A DNA stretch of 64,000 nt from CAYQQJ01 sp964419935 (GCA_964419935.1 CAYQQJ010000020.1:1-64000), one strand, 5' to 3'. Shown: positions 33,106-42,895, numbered from the stretch's first letter. Notes: generated by a model from the letters alone, not told the origin. A program made the numbers and translations.

Positions 33106-33615
33106 TTACTCTGCGCCAGGGGCCGCGGCTGTACCCGCTTCCGCATTCGCCCGGGCACTACGCACAGCTTGCGCAAAGAGTGCATCGAAATTGATTGGCG
33201 GCAAGTTCAGCGCGGGGAATCCGCCTTTGATCACCACGTTATCGATAGCTTCACGGGCGTAGGGAAACAGAATCTGTGCGCACATGGTGTTGAACACATG
33301 GGCCAGCTGCGGGCCTTCCAGACCGGTAATCTGAAACAGACCCGCCTGCTGAATTTCCACCAGGAACGCGGTCTTGCCTTCCACGGTAGCATTCACGGTC
33401 AGCTTGAGAACCACTTCATAACCGGTGTCGTTCAGCTTGTTCACGGACGTATTCAGATCCTGTTCGATCTTGGGCTGCCACTGCTGCTGGAGCGCGGCCA
33501 GGCCCATGGGCGACTCGAACGACAAATCTTTGAGGTAGACCCGTTGCAGTGCGAATTGCATGCTCTTGGGTTCCTGCTCGCCGGCAGTGCCTTGTGTGTT
33601 ATTTTCTTCAGCCAT
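33106..33615 (-). CDS. secB: protein-export chaperone SecB
   Basis: Encodes 169 residues; holds preproteins unfolded and delivers them to SecA. Family features: FALQRVYLKDLSFESP near the N-terminus (about 20-35), VVLKLTVNATV, AFLVEIQQAGLFQI, and FPYAREAIDNVVIKGGFPALNLPPINFDALF (about 115-147). The tail is alanine-rich and variable. It sits at the end of the yibN-grxC-secB cluster, the usual order in gammaproteobacteria. Confidence 0.96.
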   Translation of the reverse strand: MAEENNTQGTAGEQEPKSMQFALQRVYLKDLSFESPMGLAALQQQWQPKIEQDLNTSVNKLNDTGYEVVLKLTVNATVEGKTAFLVEIQQAGLFQITGLEGPQLAHVFNTMCAQILFPYAREAIDNVVIKGGFPALNLPPINFDALFAQAVRSARANAEAGTAAAPGAE

Positions 33616-33693
33616 GGTGTCTCACCCCAATTTTCATTAAGTTATCAAGTGCTTTGGTTGGCGTCTTGTGAGCGCCGCGTTGTCGCTATGTAT

Positions 33694-33960
33694 TCAGTGG
33701 CCCGCCACCAGCTTGTCCAACTTGCCCGATTGCTCCAAACGCCATAAATCGTCAAACCCACCAACGTGCGTTTCACCCACCCAGATCTGTGGCACCGTGC
33801 GGCGGCCGCTACGCTGCATCATGACCTGGCGCTGCTGCATATCGTTGTCGACAGCGATTTCGCGATATTTCAGCCCCTTGGACTGCAACAACTGCTTTGC
33901 GCGCACGCAATAGGGGCAGAATTGGGTGCTGTACAGGGTAATTTCGGCTGTAGTCGTCAT
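33694..33960 (-). CDS. grxC: glutaredoxin 3
   Basis: Encodes 88 residues of thioredoxin fold with dithiol active site CPYC (Cys15, Cys18), the cis-proline segment RTVPQIWVG and the glutathione-binding GGFDDL. Reduces disulfides with glutathione in the cytoplasm. The strong AAGGAG before ATG 33960 rejects the longer frame from 34029. It is 32 bp after yibN and 78 bp before secB, so probably one operon. Confidence 0.95.
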   Translation of the reverse strand: MTTTAEITLYSTQFCPYCVRAKQLLQSKGLKYREIAVDNDMQQRQVMMQRSGRRTVPQIWVGETHVGGFDDLWRLEQSGKLDKLVAGH

Positions 33961-33992
33961 GATTACTCCTTGGCCGTCGGGCGTTACCGGAA

Positions 33993-34403
33993 TCAGCCTT
34001 TGACCACTGGCAGGTTTTGCCCGTTCCATTCCGCCATGCCGCCTTGCAAACGGCAGACGGTGTAGCCCTTCTCGCGCAGGTTGCGGCCAATGGTGCCGGT
34101 GTGCTGGCCCATTTTGTCGACCAGCACCAGCGTCTTGGCGCGGTGCTTTTCCAGTTCGTTAACACGCTGCTCCACCTTGGCGTGGGGCATATTGATAGCA
34201 CCAACTATGTGGCCAGCCTTGTATTCCGCGGCGTCGCGCAAGTCCAGCAACACGGCCTGGTCTGCGTTGAGCAGGCGCGTCATTTCGCTGTGACTCAGGG
34301 TTTGCCCGCCACGGCGGCCCTCGTTCCAGAAAAACGCACCGGCAAGCAGAGCCAGCAAGCCCACCAGCATCCACTGTTCAGAAATAAACGCAAACCAATC
34401 CAC
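33993..34403 (-). CDS. yibN: membrane-anchored rhodanese-like protein (YibN type)
   Basis: Encodes 136 residues. One N-terminal membrane helix (about 9-27; WMLVGLLALLAGAFFW) followed by a rhodanese domain (about 35-133; AVLLDLRDAAEYKAGHIVGAINMP ... GYTVCRLQGGMAEW). The active-site loop reads LVDKMGQHTG, so the sulfur-carrying cysteine is replaced; E. coli YibN also lacks it at this place. It is therefore probably not a sulfurtransferase but a membrane-bound adaptor. First gene of the yibN-grxC-secB unit. Confidence 0.88.
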   Translation of the reverse strand: MDWFAFISEQWMLVGLLALLAGAFFWNEGRRGGQTLSHSEMTRLLNADQAVLLDLRDAAEYKAGHIVGAINMPHAKVEQRVNELEKHRAKTLVLVDKMGQHTGTIGRNLREKGYTVCRLQGGMAEWNGQNLPVVKG

Positions 34404-34778
34404 GTAGTATGTGCCTCACCAGCCGTTAGTAGTTGTTCAAAAACGCGCGAGTATACACCAATAATTATTCAAAAACGTTGGGTAAACGCGGAGAACCTTC
34501 ACCGACGCCGCCACTCAATGGTGGTGTCTCTCGATAGGATTGGTGCAGACGTCGCTAAATCAGTAAAATGCGGGGCAGCTGCATGTTCACCGGATGTATG
34601 TTTACCCGAAGGTCCATTTACCGGAGGTCTCTTTACGCAAAGGGTGCTCAGCCAAATGACGTTCGCCCGAAGACACTCGGTTCGCAGACACCATATACGC
34701 GAGGCTCGGCAACCCGCAGCAGGTCCGCCTGCAGCGATGCTGCAGTCCACACATAGAATTCTTGACTGAAGGTTGGTT
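34404..34778. other. 375-bp divergent region, yibN / gpmI
   Basis: No gene supported. At 34587-34648 there are four imperfect direct repeats of 15-16 bp: TTCACCGGATGTATG, TTTACCCGAAGGTCCA, TTTACCGGAGGTCTC, TTTACGCAAAGGGTG. Their spacing of about one and a half helical turns could reflect a repeated binding site or a decayed minisatellite. Confidence 0.4.
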
Positions 34779-36326
34779 ATGACTGAAGTAAAAAAGCCCC
34801 TGGTTCTTATCATTCTGGATGGCTTCGGCCACTCGGATACACCTGAGCACAACGCCATAGAATCGGCCAACACGCCGGTGTGGGATCGCGTATTGCAGTC
34901 GTCACCCAACACCCTGATTGATACCTCGGGCCTGGCGGTGGGCCTGCCTGACGGCCAAATGGGCAACTCCGAAGTGGGCCACATGACATTGGGCTCCGGC
35001 CGCGTGGTGTATCAGAGCTTTACCCGGGTGAACAAGGCGATCACCGACGGCGACTTTTTCACCAACGCCGCTTACGCCAACGCCATCGACAAAGCCGTTG
35101 CCGCCGGCAAGGCGGTTCACATTCTCGGCCTGCTGTCCGAAGGCGGCGTCCACAGCCATCAGGATCACATCTTCGCGATGATGAAAATGGCCGCCGAGCG
35201 CGGCGCCCAAAAGATTTACCTGCACGCGATTCTCGATGGCCGCGACACACCGCCGCGCAGTGCGGAAACCTCTCTGCGCAAAGCCGACGAGCTGTTTGCC
35301 GAACTCGGCGTCGGCCGGACAGCGTCCATTTGCGGCCGCTACTTCGCCATGGACCGCGACAACCGTTGGGATCGTCTGCAGGCCGCCTATGACCTGATCG
35401 TCGACGGCGAGAGCGAGACCACAGCCGGCACCAGCGTTGAAGGTCTGCTCGCGGCTTATGCGCGGCAGGAAAATGACGAGTTTGTGCGCGCCACTGCAAT
35501 CTGCCCACCCGGTGAGCAGGCCGTTACCGTGGAAGACGGCGACAGCGTGATTTTCATGAATTTTCGCCCCGACCGCGCACGCCAGCTGACCCGCGCACTG
35601 ATCGAGCCGGATTTTTCCGGCTTCCAGCGCAAGCGCACTCCCAAGCTCGCAGACTTTGTCATGACCATCGAATACGCCGCTGATATCAAAGCCAGTTGCG
35701 CGTTTCCGCCGGCAGAAATGGTCAACTCGTTTGGCGAGGTACTGGCCAAACTCAACAAGACACAGCTGCGCATTGCAGAAACCGAAAAATACGCCCATGT
35801 GACCTTTTTCTTCAGTGGCGGACAGGAGTCCCTGTACGACGGTGAGGAGCGCATTCTGGTGCCGTCACCCCAGGTCGCCACTTATGATCTGAAACCGGAA
35901 ATGAGTGCGCCGGAAGTTACGGACAAACTGGTAGATGCCATTGAGAGCGGCCGGTTTGACGCGATCATCTGCAACTACGCCAACTGCGACATGGTCGGCC
36001 ACAGCGGCATCTTCTCGGCAGCGGTCAAAGCCGTGGAAGCCATCGACGTCTGTCTGGGGCGCGTATTTGCGGCGCTGGAAAAGGTGGGCGGCGAAGCCCT
36101 GATCACCGCCGACCACGGCAACGCCGAACAGATGTTCGATAACACCATTGATCAGCCCCACACCCAGCACACCACAACCCCCGTGCCCTTCGTTTACGTT
36201 GGACCAAAGCCGGTGAAATTGGCCGCAGACGGCTCCCTGGCGGATGTGGCACCGACCATGTTGGCCCTGCTGGATATTGAGCAACCATCGGAAATGAGTG
36301 GCCACAATCTCGCCACCTGGAGCTGA
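34779..36326 (+). CDS. gpmI: 2,3-bisphosphoglycerate-independent phosphoglycerate mutase
   Basis: Interconverts 3- and 2-phosphoglycerate in glycolysis without bisphosphoglycerate. Encodes 515 residues, the normal length. Alkaline-phosphatase-type core with ILDGFGHSD (metal Asp), catalytic Ser64 in [50 protein letters not shown] and [10 protein letters not shown], all typical of the manganese enzyme. ATG 34779 follows GAAGG at 34768-34772. Starts a co-directional gpmI-envC-ctpA-deacetylase series; envC begins about 30 bp downstream. Confidence 0.97.
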   Translation: MTEVKKPLVLIILDGFGHSDTPEHNAIESANTPVWDRVLQSSPNTLIDTSGLAVGLPDGQMGNSEVGHMTLGSGRVVYQSFTRVNKAITDGDFFTNAAYANAIDKAVAAGKAVHILGLLSEGGVHSHQDHIFAMMKMAAERGAQKIYLHAILDGRDTPPRSAETSLRKADELFAELGVGRTASICGRYFAMDRDNRWDRLQAAYDLIVDGESETTAGTSVEGLLAAYARQENDEFVRATAICPPGEQAVTVEDGDSVIFMNFRPDRARQLTRALIEPDFSGFQRKRTPKLADFVMTIEYAADIKASCAFPPAEMVNSFGEVLAKLNKTQLRIAETEKYAHVTFFFSGGQESLYDGEERILVPSPQVATYDLKPEMSAPEVTDKLVDAIESGRFDAIICNYANCDMVGHSGIFSAAVKAVEAIDVCLGRVFAALEKVGGEALITADHGNAEQMFDNTIDQPHTQHTTTPVPFVYVGPKPVKLAADGSLADVAPTMLALLDIEQPSEMSGHNLATWS

Positions 36327-36353
36327 TGTCTGGATCTGGATGTGAGTGCCGGT

Positions 36354-37553
36354 ATGAAACCGCAACGCGCGCCACCAATGGCATTACTGCAGCGCATATG
36401 TCCAGTTCGGGCAGGTGCGCTGGCGCGCATGGCGCTGTTTGGCCTGGCAGTGACTATCGCCCTGCCCAGCCTGGCGGATAGCGAGCGCGAACAACGGGAA
36501 AAACTGGAGCAACTGAAACAGTCCATCGAGTCGCTTCAGGCGGAGCTGCGCAGTGTCAAAAGTTCGCGCAGTGACATGCTCGACGCGCTGGAAGAGTCCG
36601 AAAAATCCATTGGTGAACTCAGCTCCAAGGTGCGCGAGCTGAAAGGCAAACTGCAACAGCAAGAGCAGGACCTGGATCAGCTGCGTGAACGCAAGAGCCA
36701 GCTGGAGCAAGACAAGAACGCACAACAGGAACAGGTCGGCGAGCATATCAATGCAGCCTATCGTCTGGGGCAACAAAGCAACCTGCGTTTATTGCTGAAC
36801 CAGCAGGATCCGACCCAGGTTGCGCGCAATCTGAAGTACTTCACCTATCTCAGCGAAGCCCGCGCGCAAAAGATCAACCATTATCTAGCCACTCTGAAAC
36901 AGATTAACGAAGTGGAGCAACAGATCGTACTTCGCACAGAAACCTTGCGACGCGATCAACAGCACCTCCAACAGCGTCACCAGCAACTGTCCGCCCAACA
37001 ATCCAAGCGCAAGCGTACGCTGCAGCAGTTGGAGGCGACCATCGCCAGCAAGGATGAACGCCTGGCGCAGTTGGAGCGCGACCGGCAAGGCCTGGAACAA
37101 CTCCTGCAACAGGTTGCACACCTGCTGGACATCCAACTCCCGGCTGATGCGACGAATTTTGCCGAACTCAAAGGCAAGCTGCCCTGGCCGGTCAAGGGCA
37201 AAATCAGCCAGCGTTACGGCACGGCGCGAGTGACCAACAAAGTGCGCTGGGAAGGCGTGGTAATCAGCGCCCAGGCCGGCACGCCGGTGATCGCCATTCA
37301 CCATGGCCGTGTGGTTTTCTCGGATTACCTGCGCGGCCACGGCCTGCTGCTGATCGTCGATCACGGCACCGGTTACATGAGCCTCTATGCCCGCAACCAG
37401 GCGCTGTACAAGGAAATTGGGGAATGGGTCAGTGCCGGAGAGACAATTGCGGCGGTGGGCAACAGTGGCGGACAGGAAAGCGCGGGACTCTATTTCGAGT
37501 TGCGCCACAATGGTCAGCCAACCAACCCGCAGCAGTGGATCAAGACAGGTTGA
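36354..37553 (+). CDS. envC: murein hydrolase activator EnvC
   Basis: Encodes 399 residues; activates periplasmic amidases at the division septum. Signal sequence about 15-43 (ALPSLADS). A long coiled coil (about 45-260, with heptads such as LEQLKQSIESLQAELRSV) precedes a LytM/M23 domain (about 275-399; PWPVKGKISQRYG). The zinc ligands of active M23 enzymes are absent: the usual HxxxD is replaced (NKVRWEGVVIS) and the final HxH reads LYFELRHNG. This is the EnvC pattern of a non-catalytic activator. ATG 36354 was chosen; GTG 36342 is possible. Confidence 0.93.
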   Translation: MKPQRAPPMALLQRICPVRAGALARMALFGLAVTIALPSLADSEREQREKLEQLKQSIESLQAELRSVKSSRSDMLDALEESEKSIGELSSKVRELKGKLQQQEQDLDQLRERKSQLEQDKNAQQEQVGEHINAAYRLGQQSNLRLLLNQQDPTQVARNLKYFTYLSEARAQKINHYLATLKQINEVEQQIVLRTETLRRDQQHLQQRHQQLSAQQSKRKRTLQQLEATIASKDERLAQLERDRQGLEQLLQQVAHLLDIQLPADATNFAELKGKLPWPVKGKISQRYGTARVTNKVRWEGVVISAQAGTPVIAIHHGRVVFSDYLRGHGLLLIVDHGTGYMSLYARNQALYKEIGEWVSAGETIAAVGNSGGQESAGLYFELRHNGQPTNPQQWIKTG

Positions 37554-37613
37554 GGGTTTGATCGGCAATCAGTGACCTTGGCAACCTCTGATCAAGTCTC
37601 CGAAAATCGCCGC

Positions 37614-37674
37614 TATAATTAAAGCCTGCTGAAAACGTGGTTCACACAAGTTCGGCCTCTGCGGAGGCCTTTTT
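37614..37674 (+). promoter_or_regulatory. TATAAT box and leader hairpin before ctpA
   Basis: TATAAT at 37614-37619 is a perfect -10 hexamer with only a weak -35. Hairpin GGCCTC/GAGGCC followed by TTTTT (37654-37674) lies between it and the ctpA ribosome site (AGGAG), so it may terminate envC transcripts or attenuate ctpA. Confidence 0.5.
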
Positions 37675-37692
37675 CAACTCTAGGAGAATTAC

Positions 37693-39042
37693 ATGGCCGC
37701 GCGCCGTTTAACATTCATTTTGCTCAGCTTACTGGCTTCGGCGGCACTGACATCCCAGGCCCAGGAGGCCGAGCCGGCCAGTGCGCAGCCCGCAGCAGAA
37801 AGCCAGAGCGTGCTGCCTTTGGAAGACCTGCGCATATTCACCAAAACCTATGAAAGCATTCGCAATGCCTACGTCAAAGAGATTGACGACAGCACACTGC
37901 TGGAATACGCCATTCGCGGCATGCTCGGCGAGCTGGATCCCCACTCCTCCTTTCTGGACGCCTCTTCTTTTGAAGACCTGCAGGTGAACACCACCGGCGA
38001 ATTCGGCGGCCTGGGCATTGAGGTCACCATGGACAACGGCTTTGTGCGCGTGGTGTCACCCATCGACGGCACGCCTGCGGAACAGGCCGGCGTGGAAGCC
38101 GGTGACCTGATCATCAAACTGGACGATACGGCGGTCAAGGGCCTGTCCCTGAACGAAGCCGTGGATCTGATGCGCGGCAAAAAAGGCACCGACATTACTC
38201 TTACCATCGTGCGCGACGGCGCGGACCAGCCGCTGGTGATCACCCTGACCCGGGACATCATCAAAGTGCGCAGCGTTCGATCAGAAATCATGCAGGACAA
38301 CTACGGTTATATTCGCATTGCTCAATTCCAGGTGAACACCGGTCGCGACGTCGAAAAAGCCGTGCGCACACTGAAAGAGGAAAACCCCGAACTCAAAGGT
38401 TTGGTGCTGGATCTGCGCAACAACCCCGGCGGCGTTCTGCAGGCATCGGTGGATGTGGCCAGCGTATTTCTGGATGGCGGTTTGGTGGTTTATACCGAAG
38501 GCCGTCTGGAGAATTCCAATGTGCGCTATGAAGCGGATCCCGGCGATATGACCGAGGGCCTGCCGCTGGTCGTCCTCATCAACGACGGCTCCGCCTCGGC
38601 ATCAGAGATCGTGGCTGGCGCCCTGCAGGATCATCACCGCGCGGTGCTGATGGGCACGCGCAGCTTCGGCAAGGGTTCGGTACAGACGGTAATTCCGGTC
38701 ACTGACGACAAAGCCGTAAAACTCACCACCGCACTCTACTTCACACCCGGTGGACGCTCCATCCAGGCCCAGGGAATTGAGCCGGACATCCAGGTCGAAC
38801 GTGTGCGTGTGACGGCAGTGAAAGCCCGTTCCGGCGTATCGGAAGCCAGCCTGAGTGGCCACTTGGCGAACGCGCTGACGGAAGAGGAAAAAGGTGCCCG
38901 CGACAAAGACGATGACGAAAATCATGAAGATCTGCACAACCGCGACAGTCAGCTTTATGAAGCACTCAATCTTTTGCGCGGACTGAGTATTTTCGATAAG
39001 GGCCGCATCGTCGAAGTCGAGGAACCTACCGCTGAAACCTGA
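37693..39042 (+). CDS. ctpA: carboxyl-terminal processing protease, S41
   Basis: Encodes 449 residues; periplasmic serine protease that trims C-termini of envelope proteins such as murein hydrolases. Signal peptide 1-24 (ends SQAQ). N-terminal helical cap (LDPHSSFLDA), PDZ domain (about 100-185; GGLGIEVTMDNGFVRVV) and catalytic core with Ser302 in the SASASE stretch and Lys327 in FGKGSVQT, 25 residues apart as in Tsp. The acidic/charged tail is variable. It lies between envC and the deacetylase-like gene, a common gammaproteobacterial order of cell-wall genes. Confidence 0.95.
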   Translation: MAARRLTFILLSLLASAALTSQAQEAEPASAQPAAESQSVLPLEDLRIFTKTYESIRNAYVKEIDDSTLLEYAIRGMLGELDPHSSFLDASSFEDLQVNTTGEFGGLGIEVTMDNGFVRVVSPIDGTPAEQAGVEAGDLIIKLDDTAVKGLSLNEAVDLMRGKKGTDITLTIVRDGADQPLVITLTRDIIKVRSVRSEIMQDNYGYIRIAQFQVNTGRDVEKAVRTLKEENPELKGLVLDLRNNPGGVLQASVDVASVFLDGGLVVYTEGRLENSNVRYEADPGDMTEGLPLVVLINDGSASASEIVAGALQDHHRAVLMGTRSFGKGSVQTVIPVTDDKAVKLTTALYFTPGGRSIQAQGIEPDIQVERVRVTAVKARSGVSEASLSGHLANALTEEEKGARDKDDDENHEDLHNRDSQLYEALNLLRGLSIFDKGRIVEVEEPTAET

Positions 39043-39058
39043 GCCGTATCGACTGGGA

Positions 39059-39841
39059 GTGGGACTGTCGGTTGCAGCCCTGTTCGTGCTGATTGCCTGC
39101 AGCGTCGCCGCACAGGATTCACCGGAAATACCGAAGCCGGATCACCGGCCTCTGATCGCCATTATCATCGATGATCTCGGCTATCAGGAGCAGGCAGGCG
39201 CCCGCGCAACGCGCCTGCCCGGCGCAGTCACACTGGCTGTACTGCCGTTTGCACCCCACTCTCAATCGCTGGCCCAGCTTGGCAGGATTTCCGGTAAGGA
39301 ACTCATGCTGCACGCGCCCATGGAGCCGTACAATGATGTGCCCTGGGAGAGCGATGGATTGAGCAGCCAACTGTCGCGGGAGGAGCTACAGCTCAACCTT
39401 AACGCCATGCTTGAGGCGTTGCCCCAGATCACCGGCGTGAACAATCACATGGGCAGCAAGCTCACCGCCAACGCTCCGGCCATGGGCTGGGTTATGAATG
39501 AGCTGAAACACCGGCAACTTTTTTTCGTCGACAGCCTCACCAACCCCGCCAGTGTCGCCTGGAGCGCCGCCCGCCAATTACACGTCCCGAGCATCAGGCG
39601 GGATATCTTTCTGGACAATGAACCCCAAGCGGAGGCTATTGCAGCTCAGCTTGAGAAACTGGTCCGCATTGCCCGTCGACGAGGCTATGCGCTCGCCATC
39701 GGCCATCCGTATCACAGTACCCTGGAGGTACTGGAAGCCTACCTGCCGCAACTACCCGCCCTTGGCGTCGAGTTGGTACCGGTATCGCAGCTAATTCTCG
39801 CTGCTGATCAAACGCCGAGCAGCCTGACGACTCAAAATTAA
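39059..39841 (+). CDS. divergent polysaccharide deacetylase family protein (YibQ type)
   Basis: Encodes 260 residues from GTG 39059, 16 bp after ctpA and almost certainly co-transcribed. Signal peptide about 1-19 (ends SVAAQ). NodB-like fold: LIAIIIDDLGYQ, VTLAVLPFAPHS, ELMLHAPMEP, GVNNHMGSKLT, FFVDSLTNP, RDIFLDN and AIGHPYHST. Metal-binding Asp and His residues are largely retained. Its role is unknown; the conserved link to envC and ctpA suggests cell-wall or polysaccharide processing in the periplasm. The exact start is uncertain because the frame stays open upstream. Confidence 0.85.
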   Translation: MGLSVAALFVLIACSVAAQDSPEIPKPDHRPLIAIIIDDLGYQEQAGARATRLPGAVTLAVLPFAPHSQSLAQLGRISGKELMLHAPMEPYNDVPWESDGLSSQLSREELQLNLNAMLEALPQITGVNNHMGSKLTANAPAMGWVMNELKHRQLFFVDSLTNPASVAWSAARQLHVPSIRRDIFLDNEPQAEAIAAQLEKLVRIARRRGYALAIGHPYHSTLEVLEAYLPQLPALGVELVPVSQLILAADQTPSSLTTQN

Positions 39842-40146
39842 AACGCTTTTACCGGCTAATTTCACCAGAAGAAGTTCCACGCGACATATTTGAGACATTT
39901 GTCACATTTTTACAACAAAATAGGCTGTGAAATGTCCAAAGAGCTGTCTATAATTTGCGCAGCTTTACTCGGGCAACAGCCTTCAGTAGAGCTTGGCTTT
40001 CTGGTACACCCGGTACGGAAGCCCAAAGGCAAGGTCTTCGGGCCACGACAATAACAAGGAAATGAGCGAGACTATTTCCACTTGCGCATGAGGTTTAGCA
40101 AGACGATATGAAGGAATACAACGTGAACACTCCTGAGGAATTTGTA
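39842..40146 (+). promoter_or_regulatory. promoter and leader region of DUF6316-like gene
   Basis: TATAAT at 39949-39954 is a good -10; the -35 (TGTGAA, 39926-39931) is weak. It would give a leader of nearly 190 nt containing small hairpins (for example around 40001-40045). Nothing else recognised. Confidence 0.45.
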
Positions 40147-40365
40147 ATGAACAGAACCGGTGAGCAATTTGAAGTACCAACGCGCTGCAAGCGCTTCTTC
40201 GAAAAAAGTGGTTACTGGTATTACAGTACCCGTGAAGGTGTGGATATTGGCCCATTCGACAGCCTGCACGAAGCCGAACGTGGCGTCAGCGATTTCATTG
40301 ATTTTATTGTTCACGCTGAACCGGAAATTGTTGCCTCGCTAGAGCGCTATGGCCACGCGGCTTAA
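40147..40365 (+). CDS. small DUF6316-like protein
   Basis: Encodes 72 residues, no signal or membrane segment. Core KSGYWYYSTREGVDIGPFDSLHEAERGVSDFIDFI matches small DUF6316-type proteins of marine gammaproteobacteria (motif W(Y/F)(Y/F)xTREGxxxGPF). ATG 40147 has TGAGG at ideal spacing; ATG 40108 would add 13 residues with a poor ribosome site. Function unknown. Confidence 0.75.
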   Translation: MNRTGEQFEVPTRCKRFFEKSGYWYYSTREGVDIGPFDSLHEAERGVSDFIDFIVHAEPEIVASLERYGHAA

Positions 40366-40394
40366 TCAGTAACCCAGCAGCTCAGAATTTTGTG

Positions 40395-40423
40395 AAAAGG
40401 CTTCCGTTATGGAGGCCTTTTTT
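40395..40423 (+). terminator. terminator after DUF6316-like gene
   Basis: AAAAGGCTTCC-GTTAT-GGAGGCCTTTTTT, 30 bp past the stop codon. Confidence 0.85.
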
Positions 40424-40461
40424 GTGTCCGCGCCGACTAATTGACCAGATGGGTATCGGGG

Positions 40462-40566
40462 AGACATGAATTCGCCATTGTGACACGCCGTAAATACGTC
40501 CCTGTAGGCTCGACACCAGCATCCATGCTGGTGACGGTCACAACAGCAAACACCGAATTCATGTCT
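40462..40566. repeat. 105-bp inverted-repeat element
   Basis: Bounded by AGACATGAATTCG (40462-40474) and its exact reverse complement (40554-40566). 40479-40558 equals the reverse complement of 18177-18256 with 4 substitutions in 80. Two of those substitutions preserve one base pair of an internal hairpin (CCAGCAT/ATGCTGG). Lies about 45 bp past the hisF stop. Confidence 0.65.
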
Positions 40567-40610
40567 TTTGACGTTCATAGGACTCCGACGAAGTCTAGTA
40601 TCAAGTCGCC

Positions 40611-41384
40611 CTAAAGTCTGACTTCCACATTATGCTCACGCATATAGGCTTTGGCCTGAGGCACGGTGAACTCGCCAAAGTGGAAGATACTCGCAGCAAG
40701 CACCGCGTCAGCTCCACCTTGCACAACGCCATCCACCAGATGCTGAAGATTGCCGACGCCGCCGGATGCAATAACCGGTACGGCCACGGCATCACTGATA
40801 GCCCGGGTCACACCCAGGTCAAACCCATCCTTGGTACCATCGCGGTCCATGCTGGTCAACAGGATTTCCCCCGCCCCATATTCCGTCATTCGCACCGCCC
40901 ACTCCACGGCATCAATACCCGTGGGTTTGCGGCCGCCGTGGGTAAAGATTTCCCAGCGCGCGGTTTCACCCGGCAGTGACACACGTTTGGCGTCAATGGC
41001 CACCACGATGCACTGGGCGCCGAAGCGATCCGCGGCCGCCTTGACGAAATCCGGGTTCTGTACCGCAGCCGAATTGATACCGACCTTGTCCGCACCGGCG
41101 TTGAGCATGGTGCGAATGTCTTCAACGCGGCGAATACCGCCGCCGACGGTGAGGGGAATGAATACTTCTGCGGCGATTTTTTCCACGGTGTGCACGGTGG
41201 TATCCCGGCCTTCATGACTGGCGGTGATATCGAGAAAGGTGATTTCGTCTGCGCCCTGGTCGTTATAGCGCTTGGCAATCTCGACCGGGTCGCCGGCGTC
41301 GCGGATATCGACAAATTGCACACCTTTAACCACGCGGCCGCAGTCAACATCCAGGCAGGGAATAATACGTTTTGCCAATGCCAT
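40611..41384 (-). CDS. hisF: imidazole glycerol phosphate synthase, cyclase subunit
   Basis: Encodes 257 residues, a (beta/alpha)8 barrel. Forms IGP and AICAR from PRFAR using ammonia delivered by HisH. Catalytic aspartates lie in [16 protein letters not shown] and [15 protein letters not shown]; phosphate loops are TVGGGIR and ASGGVGN. Last gene of hisB-hisH-hisA-hisF; 5 bp separate it from hisA, indicating tight co-transcription. GAGGT precedes ATG 41384. Confidence 0.97.
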   Translation of the reverse strand: MALAKRIIPCLDVDCGRVVKGVQFVDIRDAGDPVEIAKRYNDQGADEITFLDITASHEGRDTTVHTVEKIAAEVFIPLTVGGGIRRVEDIRTMLNAGADKVGINSAAVQNPDFVKAAADRFGAQCIVVAIDAKRVSLPGETARWEIFTHGGRKPTGIDAVEWAVRMTEYGAGEILLTSMDRDGTKDGFDLGVTRAISDAVAVPVIASGGVGNLQHLVDGVVQGGADAVLAASIFHFGEFTVPQAKAYMREHNVEVRL

Positions 41385-41389
41385 TGCGC

Positions 41390-42121
41390 CTACCTCTTGT
41401 CACAAGCAGCTTGCGCTTCAGCCAGATCCAGGGAACCTTCGTAGATCGCGCGGCCGGTGATGGCACCGATGATGCCCTGGTCCGCATAGGGTAGCAAACC
41501 ATGGATGTCGTCCATATTGGTGATGCCGCCGGAGGCAATGATTGGAATGCTGGATGCCCGCGCCATTTCCACCGTGGCCTCGACGTTCACGCCCTGCATC
41601 ATGCCGTCCCGGGCAATATCCGTATAAATGATTTCATTGACACCATCGGTCTCGAACTGTTTGGCCAGCTCTGTGGCTTTTACGGTGGAGACTTCTGCCC
41701 AGCCATCGGTGGCGACGTAACCATTTTTGGCGTCCAGCCCCACGATAATGTGGCCGGGAAACTGCTTGCACATCTCACCCACGAAAGCGGGCTCTTTGAC
41801 CGCTTTCGTGCCGATAATCACATAGTTGACCCCCGCTCGCAGGTAGTGCTCGATGGTCTCGGCGGAGCGAATACCGCCGCCAATCTGAATCGGCAGATCC
41901 GGAAAAGCGCGGGCAATGGCGGTTACTACCTCGCCGTTGACCGGTTCACCAGCAAAGGCACCGTTCAGGTCAACCAGATGCAGGCGGCGCGCGCCCTGCT
42001 CTACCCAGCGGCGAGCCACTGCGACGGGGTCGTCGGAGAATACCGTAGAGTCATCCATCAGGCCTTGGCGCAGCCGGACACATTTGCCGTCTTTCAAATC
42101 AATTGCGGGAATTACGAGCAT
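41390..42121 (-). CDS. hisA: ProFAR isomerase
   Basis: Encodes 243 residues, barrel enzyme paralogous to HisF; isomerises ProFAR to [21 protein letters not shown] at the N-terminus carries the catalytic Asp, with IGGGIRS and ASGGITN as phosphate loops and [12 protein letters not shown] holding the second Asp. Start set at ATG 42121 so that the protein begins [10 protein letters not shown] as in the family; a TTG two codons upstream is in frame. Confidence 0.97.
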   Translation of the reverse strand: MLVIPAIDLKDGKCVRLRQGLMDDSTVFSDDPVAVARRWVEQGARRLHLVDLNGAFAGEPVNGEVVTAIARAFPDLPIQIGGGIRSAETIEHYLRAGVNYVIIGTKAVKEPAFVGEMCKQFPGHIIVGLDAKNGYVATDGWAEVSTVKATELAKQFETDGVNEIIYTDIARDGMMQGVNVEATVEMARASSIPIIASGGITNMDDIHGLLPYADQGIIGAITGRAIYEGSLDLAEAQAACDKR

Positions 42122-42163
42122 GGTCAAACGAAACCTTAATTGATATTTGCATGCGGTGGTGGA

Positions 42164-42844
42164 TCAGAACTGGCCGTTCCAACCACAGAAATTGCGCAAT
42201 AGTTGCAGCCCATGGGTATGGCTCTTTTCCGGATGGAATTGCGCGGCGAAAAGATTCTTGTGGCACAGGGTGGAGGCAAAGCTCAAGCCGTAGTCACTGG
42301 TTCCGGATACGTAGCCTGGATCCTCGGGCTCCACAAAAAAGCTGTGCACAAAGTAAAAGCGGCTGCCGGACTCAATACCCTGCCACAGTGGGTGATCAAC
42401 AATCTGGTTCACCTGATTCCAGCCCATGTGCGGCACCTTGAGCCGTTCACCCTGTGTCGCCAGCAGCTTGCTACTGGCCTCGAGAAACCGGCGGTCCGCG
42501 GCAAATCCCCTGACCTCGCCCTTGAGGATATCCAGGCAGGCAACGCCGTTGTTTTCCTCGCTGCGCGACATCAGCGCCTGCATACCAACGCAAACGGCTA
42601 ATACGGGCTTGCCGCTGGCAACTGCGTCAGTCACTGCATCATCGAACTTCAAGCGGCGAATTTCCGCCATACAGTCCCGAATTGCGCCGACACCGGGAAA
42701 GATCACACGATCTGCATTGGCGATCACCTGAGTGTCCGAGGTGATGATCACCTCGGCATCCGGCGCCACATGCTGCACCGCACTGGCCACGGAGTGCAGG
42801 TTGCCCATACCGTAATCGATAATTGCTATCTGTGTTGTCGTCAT
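42164..42844 (-). CDS. hisH: imidazole glycerol phosphate synthase, glutaminase subunit
   Basis: Encodes 226 residues, class I glutamine amidotransferase. Feeds ammonia to HisF. Nucleophile Cys in [12 protein letters not shown]; His and Glu of the triad in [24 protein letters not shown] opens the protein and MGWNQVN is conserved. 42 bp upstream of hisA on the same strand. Confidence 0.97.
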   Translation of the reverse strand: MTTTQIAIIDYGMGNLHSVASAVQHVAPDAEVIITSDTQVIANADRVIFPGVGAIRDCMAEIRRLKFDDAVTDAVASGKPVLAVCVGMQALMSRSEENNGVACLDILKGEVRGFAADRRFLEASSKLLATQGERLKVPHMGWNQVNQIVDHPLWQGIESGSRFYFVHSFFVEPEDPGYVSGTSDYGLSFASTLCHKNLFAAQFHPEKSHTHGLQLLRNFCGWNGQF

Positions 42845-42895
42845 CTGCTCACTGCCAAAACCCGCGCCTCTTGAGAGGGCAAAGGAAATAAAAAG

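Noticed and set aside
34017..34769. 250-residue plus-strand frame across yibN and the gpmI upstream region
   Set aside because: Antisense to yibN in its first half and low-information intergenic DNA in the second; no ribosome site or motif.
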